From contig CAZSZJ010000024.1 in the NCBI GenBank assembly GCA_964610985.1, positions 1 through 21,092 of the forward strand: a stretch of DNA of 21,092 nt. Reading direction: 5' to 3'. This DNA comes from JARIHD01 sp964610985. GTDB taxonomy: Bacteria > Patescibacteriota > Saccharimonadia > Saccharimonadales > UBA4665. The notes beneath the pieces were generated by a model. It was not told the origin of the DNA, made no database searches, and saw only the letters and a list, made by a program, of their open reading frames with translations. This document shows positions 6,838-14,400 of this stretch, in pieces. How positions within the stretch are numbered: the first letter of the stretch is position 1; every line of letters begins with the position of its first letter. A program made the translations under genes and the position numbers.

Positions 6838-8658
6838 ATGAGCGTATTGTCTACCGCCGCCCAACAACAGGTTGAAGACACTCTAGTCAAAGACGGAGTG
6901 ATCTCTAAAGAACAACTAAACGAATTCAAGGATGCCGCCGAAAAAGAAAACACGCCGTTTTTGAGCTACCTGACCTCAAAGGGAATTGTCCCTGACGAGA
7001 CGCTGACCAAAACTATCGCGCATGTTACAAAAGTGCCGTACGTCAACCTGAGTGCCGCTAAAATTGACCAAGCCGTCCTGGGTCTGCTGTCCCAAGAAGT
7101 AGCTGAACGTTATATGGCCGTGCCGCTTGGCGAAATGCAAAATCGTTTGGTGGTGGCCATGCTGGACGCCGACAACGTCCAGGCGGTGGACTTTTTGTCG
7201 AACAAAATCGGTCGGCCGCTCAAGGTGTATGCCGCCAGCGAAGCGGGCATCCGAAATGTGTTGCACCAATACCAATCCAACATCTCTGAGCAGGTGGGCG
7301 GACAGATCGAGAGTATTGACGGCGCTGCGCAGGCTGAGGCCGAGGCTATCTCTGAAGGTGGTGGTAGATCGAGGGTAGCTACCGACAATTCCAAAAATTT
7401 CCGAACCATCGTACAGGATTCACCGATTAGTAAAGCACTGTCGACCATCTTGGAATACGCTGCAAAAAACGGTGCATCCGATGTGCACATTGAGCCCCTC
7501 CAAGACGCGCTCAAGATCCGCTGTCGTATTGACGGCATATTGCGCGAGATCTTGCGGTTGCCCAAGAGCACCGAGCCGCCGCTTGTTTCGCGCATCAAGA
7601 TTTTAGCCAATTTAAAGATTGACGAACACCGTATCCCGCAGGATGGTGAATTCAGTATTAGTGCAGCAGGCAAGACTATTGACCTTCGTATCGCTATTTC
7701 ACCGGTCATCTGGGGTGAGCAGGTGGTTATCCGTCTGCTCGACAAAACGGGTACGAGTCTAAAACTCGAGGATATGGGTTACGCCGGCCGTGCGCTGCGC
7801 ACCATTCGTGAAGGCATTAAGAGTACTAGCGGTATGATTCTAACTTCCGGTCCGACTGGTTCCGGTAAGTCGACATCGCTCTATGCTTTGCTCCAAGAGG
7901 TCATGGACGATTCCATAAACATCGTTACCCTCGAAGACCCCGTCGAATACAAAATGGATGGCATCAACCAGATCCAGGTGAATGCCGATGTTGGCCTGAC
8001 CTTTGCTGGTGGTTTGCGCTCTATCCTCCGTCAGGACCCTGACGTCGTGATGGTTGGAGAGATCCGTGACAAAGAAACCGCCGAACTAGCAGTGCAGGCC
8101 GCCCTGACGGGGCACCTTGTGTTTAGTACGCTCCACACCAACAGTGCTGCTGGCATCTTGCCGCGTTTGCTGGATATGAATATCGAACCTTTCCTGATCG
8201 CCTCTACGGTACGTACGGTCATCGGTCAGCGTCTGGTGCGCCGCAATGGTGCAAATTCCGAAAAGTACGAATCATCAGAAGTCGAGGTGGAGGCTATCCG
8301 TAAGACGCTTGAGCACTTGCTGCCCAAAAAAGAAGACGAGATCAAGAAGTTCTCTGAGGATCTGGGTTACGAAGCCTTGCCACTTGCCGGCCAAAAAGCT
8401 TATACTTTAACCAAGGGCAAAGATAGCCCCGAAACTCCCGGTGGATACAAGGGTCGTATGGGCATCTATGAGGTGTTCAATATTACGCCCGAAATCCAGC
8501 AACTTATCCTCAAGCGCGCTACGAGCGCCGAAATCCAAGAAGTTGCCCGGAAGCAGGGCATGGTGACAATGCGGGAAGATGGTTATCTCAAGGCCTTGGC
8601 CGGGCGCACAACGCTCACCGAGATCAACCGCGTGGCCGCCGCCAACGACAGCGCATAA
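6838..8658 (+). CDS. pilB: Type IV pilus extension ATPase PilB
   Basis: PilB is the hexameric cytoplasmic ATPase that powers pilus assembly through PilC. An N-terminal MshEN/T2SSE_N domain (about residues 60-150) is followed by the secretion ATPase core: Walker A GPTGSGKS at 338-345, Asp box LEDPVEYK, Walker B DVVMVGEIRD at 402-411 and His box GHLVFSTLHTNSA. The C-terminal GYKGRMGIYE motif is typical of PilB/GspE. The length of 606 aa is slightly long. The usual four-cysteine zinc site between RLVRR and GYKGR is missing: the stretch of about 70 residues there has no cysteine and is charged and helical instead. It is first in a group with pilT and pilC and probably has its own leaderless start. 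Confidence 0.96.
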   Translation: MSVLSTAAQQQVEDTLVKDGVISKEQLNEFKDAAEKENTPFLSYLTSKGIVPDETLTKTIAHVTKVPYVNLSAAKIDQAVLGLLSQEVAERYMAVPLGEMQNRLVVAMLDADNVQAVDFLSNKIGRPLKVYAASEAGIRNVLHQYQSNISEQVGGQIESIDGAAQAEAEAISEGGGRSRVATDNSKNFRTIVQDSPISKALSTILEYAAKNGASDVHIEPLQDALKIRCRIDGILREILRLPKSTEPPLVSRIKILANLKIDEHRIPQDGEFSISAAGKTIDLRIAISPVIWGEQVVIRLLDKTGTSLKLEDMGYAGRALRTIREGIKSTSGMILTSGPTGSGKSTSLYALLQEVMDDSINIVTLEDPVEYKMDGINQIQVNADVGLTFAGGLRSILRQDPDVVMVGEIRDKETAELAVQAALTGHLVFSTLHTNSAAGILPRLLDMNIEPFLIASTVRTVIGQRLVRRNGANSEKYESSEVEVEAIRKTLEHLLPKKEDEIKKFSEDLGYEALPLAGQKAYTLTKGKDSPETPGGYKGRMGIYEVFNITPEIQQLILKRATSAEIQEVARKQGMVTMREDGYLKALAGRTTLTEINRVAAANDSA

Positions 8659-8685
8659 GCAAGAAAGTAAAGGGTGGAAAGATAA

Positions 8686-9753
8686 ATGCAGCAGCAACCA
8701 AGAATCGAAATACTTCTGGAAGAGGTTGTTAAGAAAAAAGCCTCGGACCTACACTTGCAGGTGGGTTTGCCGCCGATGCTTCGTGTTGATGGCAAACTAC
8801 TGCCGGTTTCGGGTGCTGACATTTTGACTGACGAAGCCGTTGAAACGCTTGTGTTTGCTATTTTGGATGAAGACCAAAAACAGATTTTGCTTAAAGACAA
8901 AGAATTCGATTTTAGTTTTGCCTTTGGCGATTTAGGGCGTTTTCGTGTCAACGCATTTCATGAGCGCGGCAATATGGCCGCGGCTTTGCGCCTGATTCCT
9001 AACGAAATTTTGACCATCGAACAGCTGGGTTTGCCGCCGATTGTTGATAAATTTGCTAGCTATCCACGTGGTTTGGTACTAGTGACGGGTCCTACCGGTT
9101 CCGGTAAGTCAACAACGCTTGCCGCCATGGTACACAAGATCAATATGGAGCGCAGTGAGCACATTATTACCATCGAAGACCCAATCGAATACACGCACCG
9201 TTCCAAAAAATCGGTGATTGTGCAGCGTGAAGTGCACTACGATACGTATTCGTTCTCGGCGGCGCTGCGTTCGGCGCTTCGCGAAGACCCTGATGTTGTG
9301 ATGATTGGAGAAATGCGTGACCTCGAGACCATTGCCTCGGCCATTACGATCGCCGAAACGGGGCACTTGGTTTTTGCTACACTCCACACCAACAGTGCTG
9401 CGCAGTCTATCGACCGTATGATCGACGTTTTTCCGCCGCACCAACAGCCACAGATTCGTTCGCAGCTGTCTAACATTCTGATGGCTATTTGTTCACAGCG
9501 CCTCATACCGGCAATTGGTGGTGGACGTCTTGCTGCCTCTGAGATCTTGGTTGCTACGCCAGCCGTACGTAACATTATCCGCGAAGGCAAAACCCACCAG
9601 CTCGAAGCCGTCATCCAGACCGGAAGCGAATACGGTATGCAGTCCATGGATAAGACATTGGCTACCATGGTTCATGCCGGTACAATCAGCTATGACGAAG
9701 CCCGTAATCACGCGGTCGACCTCGACGAGCTCGACCGCTTAATGAGAGGGTAG
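8686..9753 (+). CDS. pilT: Type IV pilus retraction ATPase PilT
   Basis: PilT depolymerises the pilus and drives twitching or DNA uptake. Motifs are complete: Walker A GPTGSGKS at residues 135-142, Asp box IEDPIEYTH, Walker B DVVMIGEMRD at 203-212, His box GHLVFATLHTNSAAQSIDRM, and the C-terminal ILVATPAVRNIIREGKTHQL region that is diagnostic for PilT over PilB. The length of 355 aa is normal. The start is set by an AGGGTGG Shine-Dalgarno sequence (8671-8677) 8 nt upstream. The stop is 3 bases before the pilC start. Confidence 0.97.
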   Translation: MQQQPRIEILLEEVVKKKASDLHLQVGLPPMLRVDGKLLPVSGADILTDEAVETLVFAILDEDQKQILLKDKEFDFSFAFGDLGRFRVNAFHERGNMAAALRLIPNEILTIEQLGLPPIVDKFASYPRGLVLVTGPTGSGKSTTLAAMVHKINMERSEHIITIEDPIEYTHRSKKSVIVQREVHYDTYSFSAALRSALREDPDVVMIGEMRDLETIASAITIAETGHLVFATLHTNSAAQSIDRMIDVFPPHQQPQIRSQLSNILMAICSQRLIPAIGGGRLAASEILVATPAVRNIIREGKTHQLEAVIQTGSEYGMQSMDKTLATMVHAGTISYDEARNHAVDLDELDRLMRG

Positions 9754-9756
9754 GCG

Positions 9757-10974
9757 ATGCTTAATTTTCGCTACACCGCCCGTGACCCCGCTACCGGCCA
9801 ATACATAAAATCCGACGTCCAAGCCGAAAACGAACAATCCGCTGCCAAGCTTATCCGCAAGGAAGGCTTTGTACCGATTGACATTAGCTTGGCCGAAAAA
9901 TCGACCAGCGGCATATTGTCTAAGCGTCTCAATAAAGTTAGAACCAAAGACAAGGTACTTTTTTCGAGGCAGCTCTCGACGCTTATTAACGCTGGTTTGC
10001 CTCTGGTGCAGAGTTTGCGAAACGTAAACGCACAAACAACGAGCAAGCCCCTAAAAGTGGTAGTTAATAAAGTAATTAGTGATGTTGAGGCCGGGGCGAC
10101 CCTGTCGGTCGCTATGGGTAAGCACCCCGCGGTGTTCAACCAAGTCTACATTAGTCTGATTGCCGCCGGTGAAGCTTCTGGTACGCTTGATAAAGCTTTG
10201 GAGCGCCTGGCAATCCAGCAAGAAAAAGACGCTGACCTCATTAGTAAGGTTCGCGGCGCTCTAGTCTATCCACTAATCGTAGTTGCGGTTATGATGGGCG
10301 TGCTAACGTTTATGATGGTCAAGGTGTTGCCGCAGGTTGAGGTGCTGTATGCGGGCTTGCCCGGCGCGGAATTACCGCTGATTACCAAAGTGCTGCTGGC
10401 GGTTTCCAATTTTGTAGTGCATTTCTGGTGGGTCGTGCTAGCCGTATTGGGCTTTATGGCCTTCGCTACTACACGCTGGGCACGTACGCTGGGCGGCAAG
10501 CAAGTGATTGATAAGGCCAAGATGAAACTGTGGCCGGTAGGCCCCTTGTTTGTCAAGATGTATATGGCCCGTTTTGCCCGTACTGGGACAACGCTGGTCT
10601 CATCGGGCGTGCCACTTATCCAGATGCTGGACATTACGGCTGACTCGGTGAACAACGTGCACGTCGAGGATTCTATTCATAAGGCTGCCGAAAAGGTAAA
10701 GGGCGGTAAGGCGCTGTCCGATTCGCTGCAAAATGATCCGAACTTCCTGGAGCTGGTGCCAAATATGATCCGCATAGGTGAGCAATCTGGTTCGCTGGAG
10801 CAAATGCTCGCCAAGAGTGCCGACTACTATGAAAAGGAGGTCGACGACCAGGTTAAGGCCATTTCGACCATTATTGAACCCGTTTTGATGGTGGTGCTTG
10901 GTGTTGTCGCCTTCGTTATTGTGGCTGCGGTGCTGTTGCCTGTGTACGGTTTGGCCGGCCAATCGTTCGTATAA
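9757..10974 (+). CDS. pilC: Type IV pilus platform protein PilC
   Basis: PilC is the polytopic membrane platform on which PilB and PilT act. The two T2SSF repeats are clear: the first begins about residue 67 (LFSRQLSTLINAGLPLVQSL) and the second about 270 (ARFARTGTTLVSSGVPLIQM). Each carries the GE-x-SG motif (AAGEASGTLDKAL and IRIGEQSGSLEQML). Transmembrane helices are at about residues 167-190, 215-240 and 373-398. The N-terminus YTARDPATGQYIKSDVQAEN is the usual PilC/GspF opening. The length of 405 aa is normal. A GAGGGTAGG Shine-Dalgarno sequence lies in the end of pilT. Confidence 0.97.
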   Translation: MLNFRYTARDPATGQYIKSDVQAENEQSAAKLIRKEGFVPIDISLAEKSTSGILSKRLNKVRTKDKVLFSRQLSTLINAGLPLVQSLRNVNAQTTSKPLKVVVNKVISDVEAGATLSVAMGKHPAVFNQVYISLIAAGEASGTLDKALERLAIQQEKDADLISKVRGALVYPLIVVAVMMGVLTFMMVKVLPQVEVLYAGLPGAELPLITKVLLAVSNFVVHFWWVVLAVLGFMAFATTRWARTLGGKQVIDKAKMKLWPVGPLFVKMYMARFARTGTTLVSSGVPLIQMLDITADSVNNVHVEDSIHKAAEKVKGGKALSDSLQNDPNFLELVPNMIRIGEQSGSLEQMLAKSADYYEKEVDDQVKAISTIIEPVLMVVLGVVAFVIVAAVLLPVYGLAGQSFV

Positions 10975-10998
10975 GAGAGAAAGCTGTGCATAAGTCTA

Positions 10999-11027
10999 TT
11001 GCTTTTTTCTCAGGTAAACCGTATTAT
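10999..11027 (+). promoter_or_regulatory. Promoter of the pilin gene
   Basis: -35 TTGCTT (10999-11004), 17-bp spacer, -10 TATTAT (11022-11027), in the 100-nt gap after pilC. The leader would be about 40 nt and contains an AAAGGGGG Shine-Dalgarno sequence (11058-11065) 9 nt before the start. This longer, SD-led leader differs from the near-leaderless starts elsewhere in the locus and fits a highly expressed structural subunit. Confidence 0.6.
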
Positions 11028-11074
11028 TCCAATTAGCATAAGCATTTAAAACAACAGCAAAGGGGGCATTTGCA

Positions 11075-11539
11075 ATGCTACAAAAATTACAGAAACGTAA
11101 AGAAGAGGGATTCACCATCATCGAGGTGCTGATCGTTCTTGCTATCGCCGGTTTGATCCTATTGGTAGTATTCCTGGCCGTTCCTGCGTTGCAGCGCAAC
11201 TCACGCAACACACAGCGTAAGAGTGACGTGGCATCTATCTTGGGTGGTGTATCCGAATACATCAACAACAATGGTGGCCAGTCACCAACTCTGTTGACTG
11301 ATTTCTGTCCAAACGTCAAGCTTGGCTTTTACACTGCGGCTAACTGTGCCGACGTCACCTTTACTGCAAACAGCGGTTCAACTGTTACTGCTGTAGGTGA
11401 CAAGGTGTTCGTAAAGACTGGTGCAAAATGTAGCAGCGGTAACTTTACTGCAACCAATGCGACTTCGCGTAACATTGCAGCCGTATATGGTGTAGAAACC
11501 GGTGGTGGTAGCATCCAATCTATCTGCCAAGAATCCTAG
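11075..11539 (+). CDS. pilA: Type IV prepilin, probable major pilin
   Basis: The class III signal is complete: a short basic leader MLQKLQKRKEEG, cleavage after Gly12, then mature FTIIEVLIVLAIAGLILLVV with Glu at +5 and a 20-odd residue hydrophobic spine. The mature protein is 142 aa, a usual pilin size, with four cysteines (in DFCPN, ANCAD, AKCSS and near the C-terminus SICQES) that could form two disulfides. The gene stands alone between its own promoter and a strong terminator, has a good Shine-Dalgarno sequence, and follows pilC; together these suggest the abundant major subunit. The symbol is by role, not by close homology. Confidence 0.85.
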   Translation: MLQKLQKRKEEGFTIIEVLIVLAIAGLILLVVFLAVPALQRNSRNTQRKSDVASILGGVSEYINNNGGQSPTLLTDFCPNVKLGFYTAANCADVTFTANSGSTVTAVGDKVFVKTGAKCSSGNFTATNATSRNIAAVYGVETGGGSIQSICQES

Positions 11540-11559
11540 TCTTAAAAAGACTTTGAGCT

Positions 11560-11593
11560 AAAAGAGCGGGCCAAGTGCCCGTTCTTTTATTTG
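11560..11593 (+). terminator. Intrinsic terminator after the pilin gene
   Basis: A 12-bp stem (11560-11571 with 11577-11588, one G-U pair) closes a 5-nt loop CAAGT; the 3' arm ends in TTTT followed by ATTTG. It isolates the pilin transcript from pilD. Confidence 0.85.
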
Positions 11594-11647
11594 CCCCGTT
11601 GGATTTATTATTTGATCGCAAAACTATCCGTTAATTGGCCCTGTTTA

Positions 11648-11656
11648 TGGTACGAT
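11648..11656 (+). promoter_or_regulatory. Extended -10 promoter of pilD
   Basis: TGG-TACGAT (hexamer 11651-11656) ends 6 nt before ATG 11663. An overlapping alternative -10, GATACT (11654-11659), would point at the second ATG (11666). No Shine-Dalgarno sequence is present. Confidence 0.45.
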
Positions 11657-11662
11657 ACTAGT

Positions 11663-12448
11663 ATGATGACACTTATGCTTATAGGGCTGGGTTTGATCCT
11701 GGGCAGTTTTGTGAACGCGCTTGTTTGGCGCATGCATGAGGGCAGGGACTGGGTAAATGACCGTTCAGAGTGTCCGCATTGCGAACACAAGCTCGGACCG
11801 CTCGATCTAATTCCGGTACTAAGCTGGGTGATGCTGCGCGGCAAGTGCCGCTACTGCCATAAAAAGATTGAGGACAGCCCTTTGGTGGAGCTGACGTTGC
11901 CTGCATTATTTGTGGCTTCTTACTGCTTTTGGACGCTCGATCTGACTGGCAGTAGCTTGGTGGCGTTTATCTTTTGGCTGGCGTTCTTGGTGGGTTTTGT
12001 GGCGCTCGCCACCTACGACTTGCGTTGGTACTTGTTGCCCAATAAGATGGTATTCCCACTTGTTGCGCTTGCTGTCGTGCAAGTAATAACGCTTGCTGTC
12101 CTGGACGGCAACTGGCACATTATTTTGGGTGCAGCTGGCGGCGCGTCGGTCATTAGTGGTATCTTTTATTTGATCTTTCAGTTATCAAATGGTACCTGGA
12201 TTGGCGGTGGAGATGTAAAGTTGGGGATTGTACTTGGTTTGCTATCCGGAGGAGTAATCGAGAGCTTTCTGCTGCTCTTTGCGGCGTCGGTGTTGGGTAT
12301 GTTGGTATCGCTGCCGCTCATTTTGCAGGGCAAAGCCAGCCGCAAGACCCAGCTGCCATTTGGGCCGTTGCTTATTGCGGGGCTTATCATCGTAAAATTG
12401 TTCGGTGTTGCGATCCTGGGCTGGTATACGGGGCTGATCTATGGCTAA
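11663..12448 (+). CDS. pilD: Prepilin peptidase / N-methyltransferase PilD
   Basis: PilD cleaves the leader of type IV prepilins after Gly and N-methylates the new N-terminus. The zinc-binding pairs of the bacterial methyltransferase domain are present (CPHC at residues 37-40, CRYC at 62-65). Both catalytic aspartates of the membrane aspartyl protease are in place: D119 in YDLRWYLLPN and D184 in GGGDVKLG. The protein is polytopic, 261 aa, normal length. The frame stays open upstream to 11591, but ATG 11663 gives the normal N-terminus MMTLMLIGLGLILGSFVNAL and lies 6 nt after a -10 element. It is placed among its substrates. Confidence 0.95.
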   Translation: MMTLMLIGLGLILGSFVNALVWRMHEGRDWVNDRSECPHCEHKLGPLDLIPVLSWVMLRGKCRYCHKKIEDSPLVELTLPALFVASYCFWTLDLTGSSLVAFIFWLAFLVGFVALATYDLRWYLLPNKMVFPLVALAVVQVITLAVLDGNWHIILGAAGGASVISGIFYLIFQLSNGTWIGGGDVKLGIVLGLLSGGVIESFLLLFAASVLGMLVSLPLILQGKASRKTQLPFGPLLIAGLIIVKLFGVAILGWYTGLIYG

Positions 12449-12475
12449 AAATGTGCGCGGTCACCAAAGAGCTTA

Positions 12476-12484
12476 TGCTATACT
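12476..12484 (+). promoter_or_regulatory. Extended -10 promoter of the minor pilin group
   Basis: TGC-TATACT (hexamer 12479-12484) ends 7 nt before ATG 12492. It supports 12492 rather than the in-frame ATG at 12441 as the start of the first minor prepilin. Confidence 0.55.
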
Positions 12485-12491
12485 ACGAGCT

Positions 12492-13286
12492 ATGAAGGGT
12501 GGTCTGAAGGCTAACGGCTTTACCGTTACCGAAACCTTGATCGTGCTGGCCGTTACGGGGGGGTTATTCTTGGCAGTTGCCGCTACGCTTTCTGGTCGCC
12601 AGGCGCGTACGCAGTTCGAGCAAAGTATTAACGAGGTTCGTTCTCAGATACAGCAAACTATCAACGAAGTGGGTGCCGGTTTTTATCCTAATACTGGTAA
12701 CTTTGCATGCACGGCCGGAAGTAACCCGACTTTTGCGACAGGAACGACGGCGCAGGGCGAAAATGCTGGTTGCACATTCCTGGGTAAAGCTATTCAGTTT
12801 GATGTCGGCGGGACAGATCCGGAGATTATGAAGATCTACACCATTGCCGGTTTGCAGCGTACGGCTGCTGGTGATGAGCCAATCAGTTATGCAGAAACGC
12901 GCGGCCGCGTCGTGAATGGAGCTGGCTTTAACGCAACCGAAACCAAGCCACTATTATACGGACTGAGTACCGTTCCCTATGGTGCTGACACTATTGGTAC
13001 GGTCGCTTTTGTGAATAACCTAGCGTCCAACGCATCGACTATTGTTTCAGGCGCTCAGCAGGTAAACTTTATACCCATCACCAACTCGCCGCGTGGCTCG
13101 AGTGAGGCCACAGGGATTAGCCGCATCAATGCTGCACTTGGTACGAGTACGGTTAACCCATCAGGTGGTATCAGCTTGTGTTTTGCGAGTGGAGCAAGTA
13201 ACCAATCGGGTCTCATCACCATCGGCGGCAATAGTCGTCAGCTCTCGGTAGGCTTAAGTATCAAAGGTAATCGAACATGCAGCTAA
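12492..13286 (+). CDS. Minor type IV prepilin 1, 264 aa
   Basis: With the start at 12492 the leader is MKGGLKANG and the mature N-terminus FTVTETLIVLAVTGGLFLAV, with cleavage after Gly9 and Glu at +5, a textbook class III signal. An upstream in-frame ATG at 12441 (overlapping the end of pilD) would add 17 residues and is less likely, because an extended -10 element lies between the two. The globular part is large for a pilin and holds two early cysteines (FACTAG, AGCTFLG) and two late ones (ISLCFASG, terminal NRTCS). The stop TAA overlaps the next gene. It is a probable GspH/FimT-like or tip pilin; the exact class cannot be set by eye. Confidence 0.85.
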   Translation: MKGGLKANGFTVTETLIVLAVTGGLFLAVAATLSGRQARTQFEQSINEVRSQIQQTINEVGAGFYPNTGNFACTAGSNPTFATGTTAQGENAGCTFLGKAIQFDVGGTDPEIMKIYTIAGLQRTAAGDEPISYAETRGRVVNGAGFNATETKPLLYGLSTVPYGADTIGTVAFVNNLASNASTIVSGAQQVNFIPITNSPRGSSEATGISRINAALGTSTVNPSGGISLCFASGASNQSGLITIGGNSRQLSVGLSIKGNRTCS

Positions 13287-13735
13287 TGACGGCCAAACTC
13301 CAAAAGCTAACAGAGCGGGGCGACACATTGATCGAAGTACTCGTGTCGATCGCTGTTGTCAGTATGATTCTGGGCGGTGCTTTTGTGACGGCAAACAACA
13401 GTCTTAAGGGCAACCGGACCGCTCAAGAGCGTCAAAATGCCCTTAAGATCGCCGAAAGCCAGGTAGAACAGATTAAATATCTTGCAGGAACAAGTCCTAA
13501 TACGCTGTTTGGTGCCACCGTGCCTGCATCATACTGTCTAAATGGTACGCCTACGGCGCTCGATTCTTCCAATGCCGCCTGTACAGTCAATGCAGACGGC
13601 ACGCCGACTACCAATGAACCAGCCTATAAGATCGCTGTAAGCCGAAGTACAAATACATTCACCGTGTCCGTGGTCTGGTCCAGCATCAATCAGGGTCAGA
13701 ACGGTGTGCAGTTAAAGTATAGGGTTTATCCATGA
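13277..13735 (+). CDS. Minor type IV prepilin 2, PilV/GspI-like, 152 aa
   Basis: Leader MQLMTAKLQKLTERG, cleavage after Gly15, mature DTLIEVLVSIAVVSMILGGA with Glu at +5. Asp at +1 is unusual; most prepilins have Phe or Met there. The TLIEVLVS-IA pattern with a following KIAESQVEQIKYLA helix resembles PilV/GspI. The start ATG 13277 has AAAGG 7 nt upstream. A second in-frame ATG at 13286 forms a TAATG with the previous stop and could be used by reinitiation. The stop overlaps the next start (ATGA, 13732-13735). Confidence 0.82.
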   Translation: MQLMTAKLQKLTERGDTLIEVLVSIAVVSMILGGAFVTANNSLKGNRTAQERQNALKIAESQVEQIKYLAGTSPNTLFGATVPASYCLNGTPTALDSSNAACTVNADGTPTTNEPAYKIAVSRSTNTFTVSVVWSSINQGQNGVQLKYRVYP

Positions 13736-14391
13736 TGCGCTTCAAAAAAAAGCTCAACCAAAAGGGTTTTACTGTGACTGAACTCATGATCGCGACAGCA
13801 GTTTTTGGGTTAATTCTTTTGGTGATCGCGACAGCAGTTTTGCAGTTAACGCGCGTGTACTACAAGGGAGTGACCGAAACAAAAGTGCAGGCTACGGCTC
13901 GCAATCTGGTAGATAGTATTTCCCAGGCTATTCAGTTTAGCGGCCAGACAGTTACCACCACAAACCCAGCGCCAACCGTCGGCAACTCCTATGCATTCTG
14001 CGTAGGCAATACACAATACAGCTACACGTTAGGATATCAGTTGAGCGATGCGCCGAGCGCTGCGCAAACATACCACGCATTGGTGGCAAATGAATTGCCT
14101 GGGTGCTTGAGTTCAACGCCGGCTCAAAATGTTAGGAACGCTTCGGTCACTGGCCGAGAAATGCTTGAACCCAAAATGCGTCTCTCGAAATTAGAGGTAA
14201 CCAGTGTCGGCGGTGATTATTATCGTATTTCGGTTCGTATTGCCTACGGCGATGACGATCTACTGTATAGCCCTTCGGGTTCGCCCGATGATTTCCGCAG
14301 CTCCGACGTTATTTGTAAAAGCCAGCGGGTGGGCACGCAGTTTTGCTCAGTTTCAGAAATTACCGCTGCAGTCACAAAAAGGGTAAAATAG
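13732..14391 (+). CDS. Minor type IV prepilin 3, PilW/GspJ-like, 219 aa
   Basis: Leader MMRFKKKLNQKG, cleavage after Gly12, mature FTVTELMIATAVFGLILLVI with Glu at +5. The following pattern (LQLTRVYYKGVTETKVQATA, then LVDSISQAIQFSG) matches PilW/GspJ-type minor pilins. An 8-A run (13744-13751) lies in the first codons, and a 19-nt exact direct repeat lies within the hydrophobic helix (13787-13805 and 13823-13841), encoding IATAV twice. Both are possible slippage sites. It is coupled to the preceding prepilin by ATGA and followed after 9 nt by the PilX-like gene. Confidence 0.83.
   Translation: MMRFKKKLNQKGFTVTELMIATAVFGLILLVIATAVLQLTRVYYKGVTETKVQATARNLVDSISQAIQFSGQTVTTTNPAPTVGNSYAFCVGNTQYSYTLGYQLSDAPSAAQTYHALVANELPGCLSSTPAQNVRNASVTGREMLEPKMRLSKLEVTSVGGDYYRISVRIAYGDDDLLYSPSGSPDDFRSSDVICKSQRVGTQFCSVSEITAAVTKRVK
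13787..13841 (+). repeat. 19-nt direct repeat inside the prepilin helix
   Basis: The sequence TGATCGCGACAGCAGTTTT occurs at 13787-13805 and again at 13823-13841, offset by exactly 36 nt (12 codons). Recombination or slippage between copies would remove or add 12 residues in frame within the N-terminal helix. Confidence 0.9.
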
Positions 14392-14400
14392 AAGGTAACC

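Noticed and set aside
10975..11012. Possible terminator between pilC and the pilin gene (GAGAAAGC ... GCTTTTTTCTC)
   Set aside because: The stem is short and needs bulges; the same T run overlaps the -35 region of the pilin promoter, so I do not call a terminator.
11591..11662. Upstream TTG extension of PilD
   Set aside because: It begins inside the tail of the pilin terminator and would put an unusual stretch before the normal PilD N-terminus.
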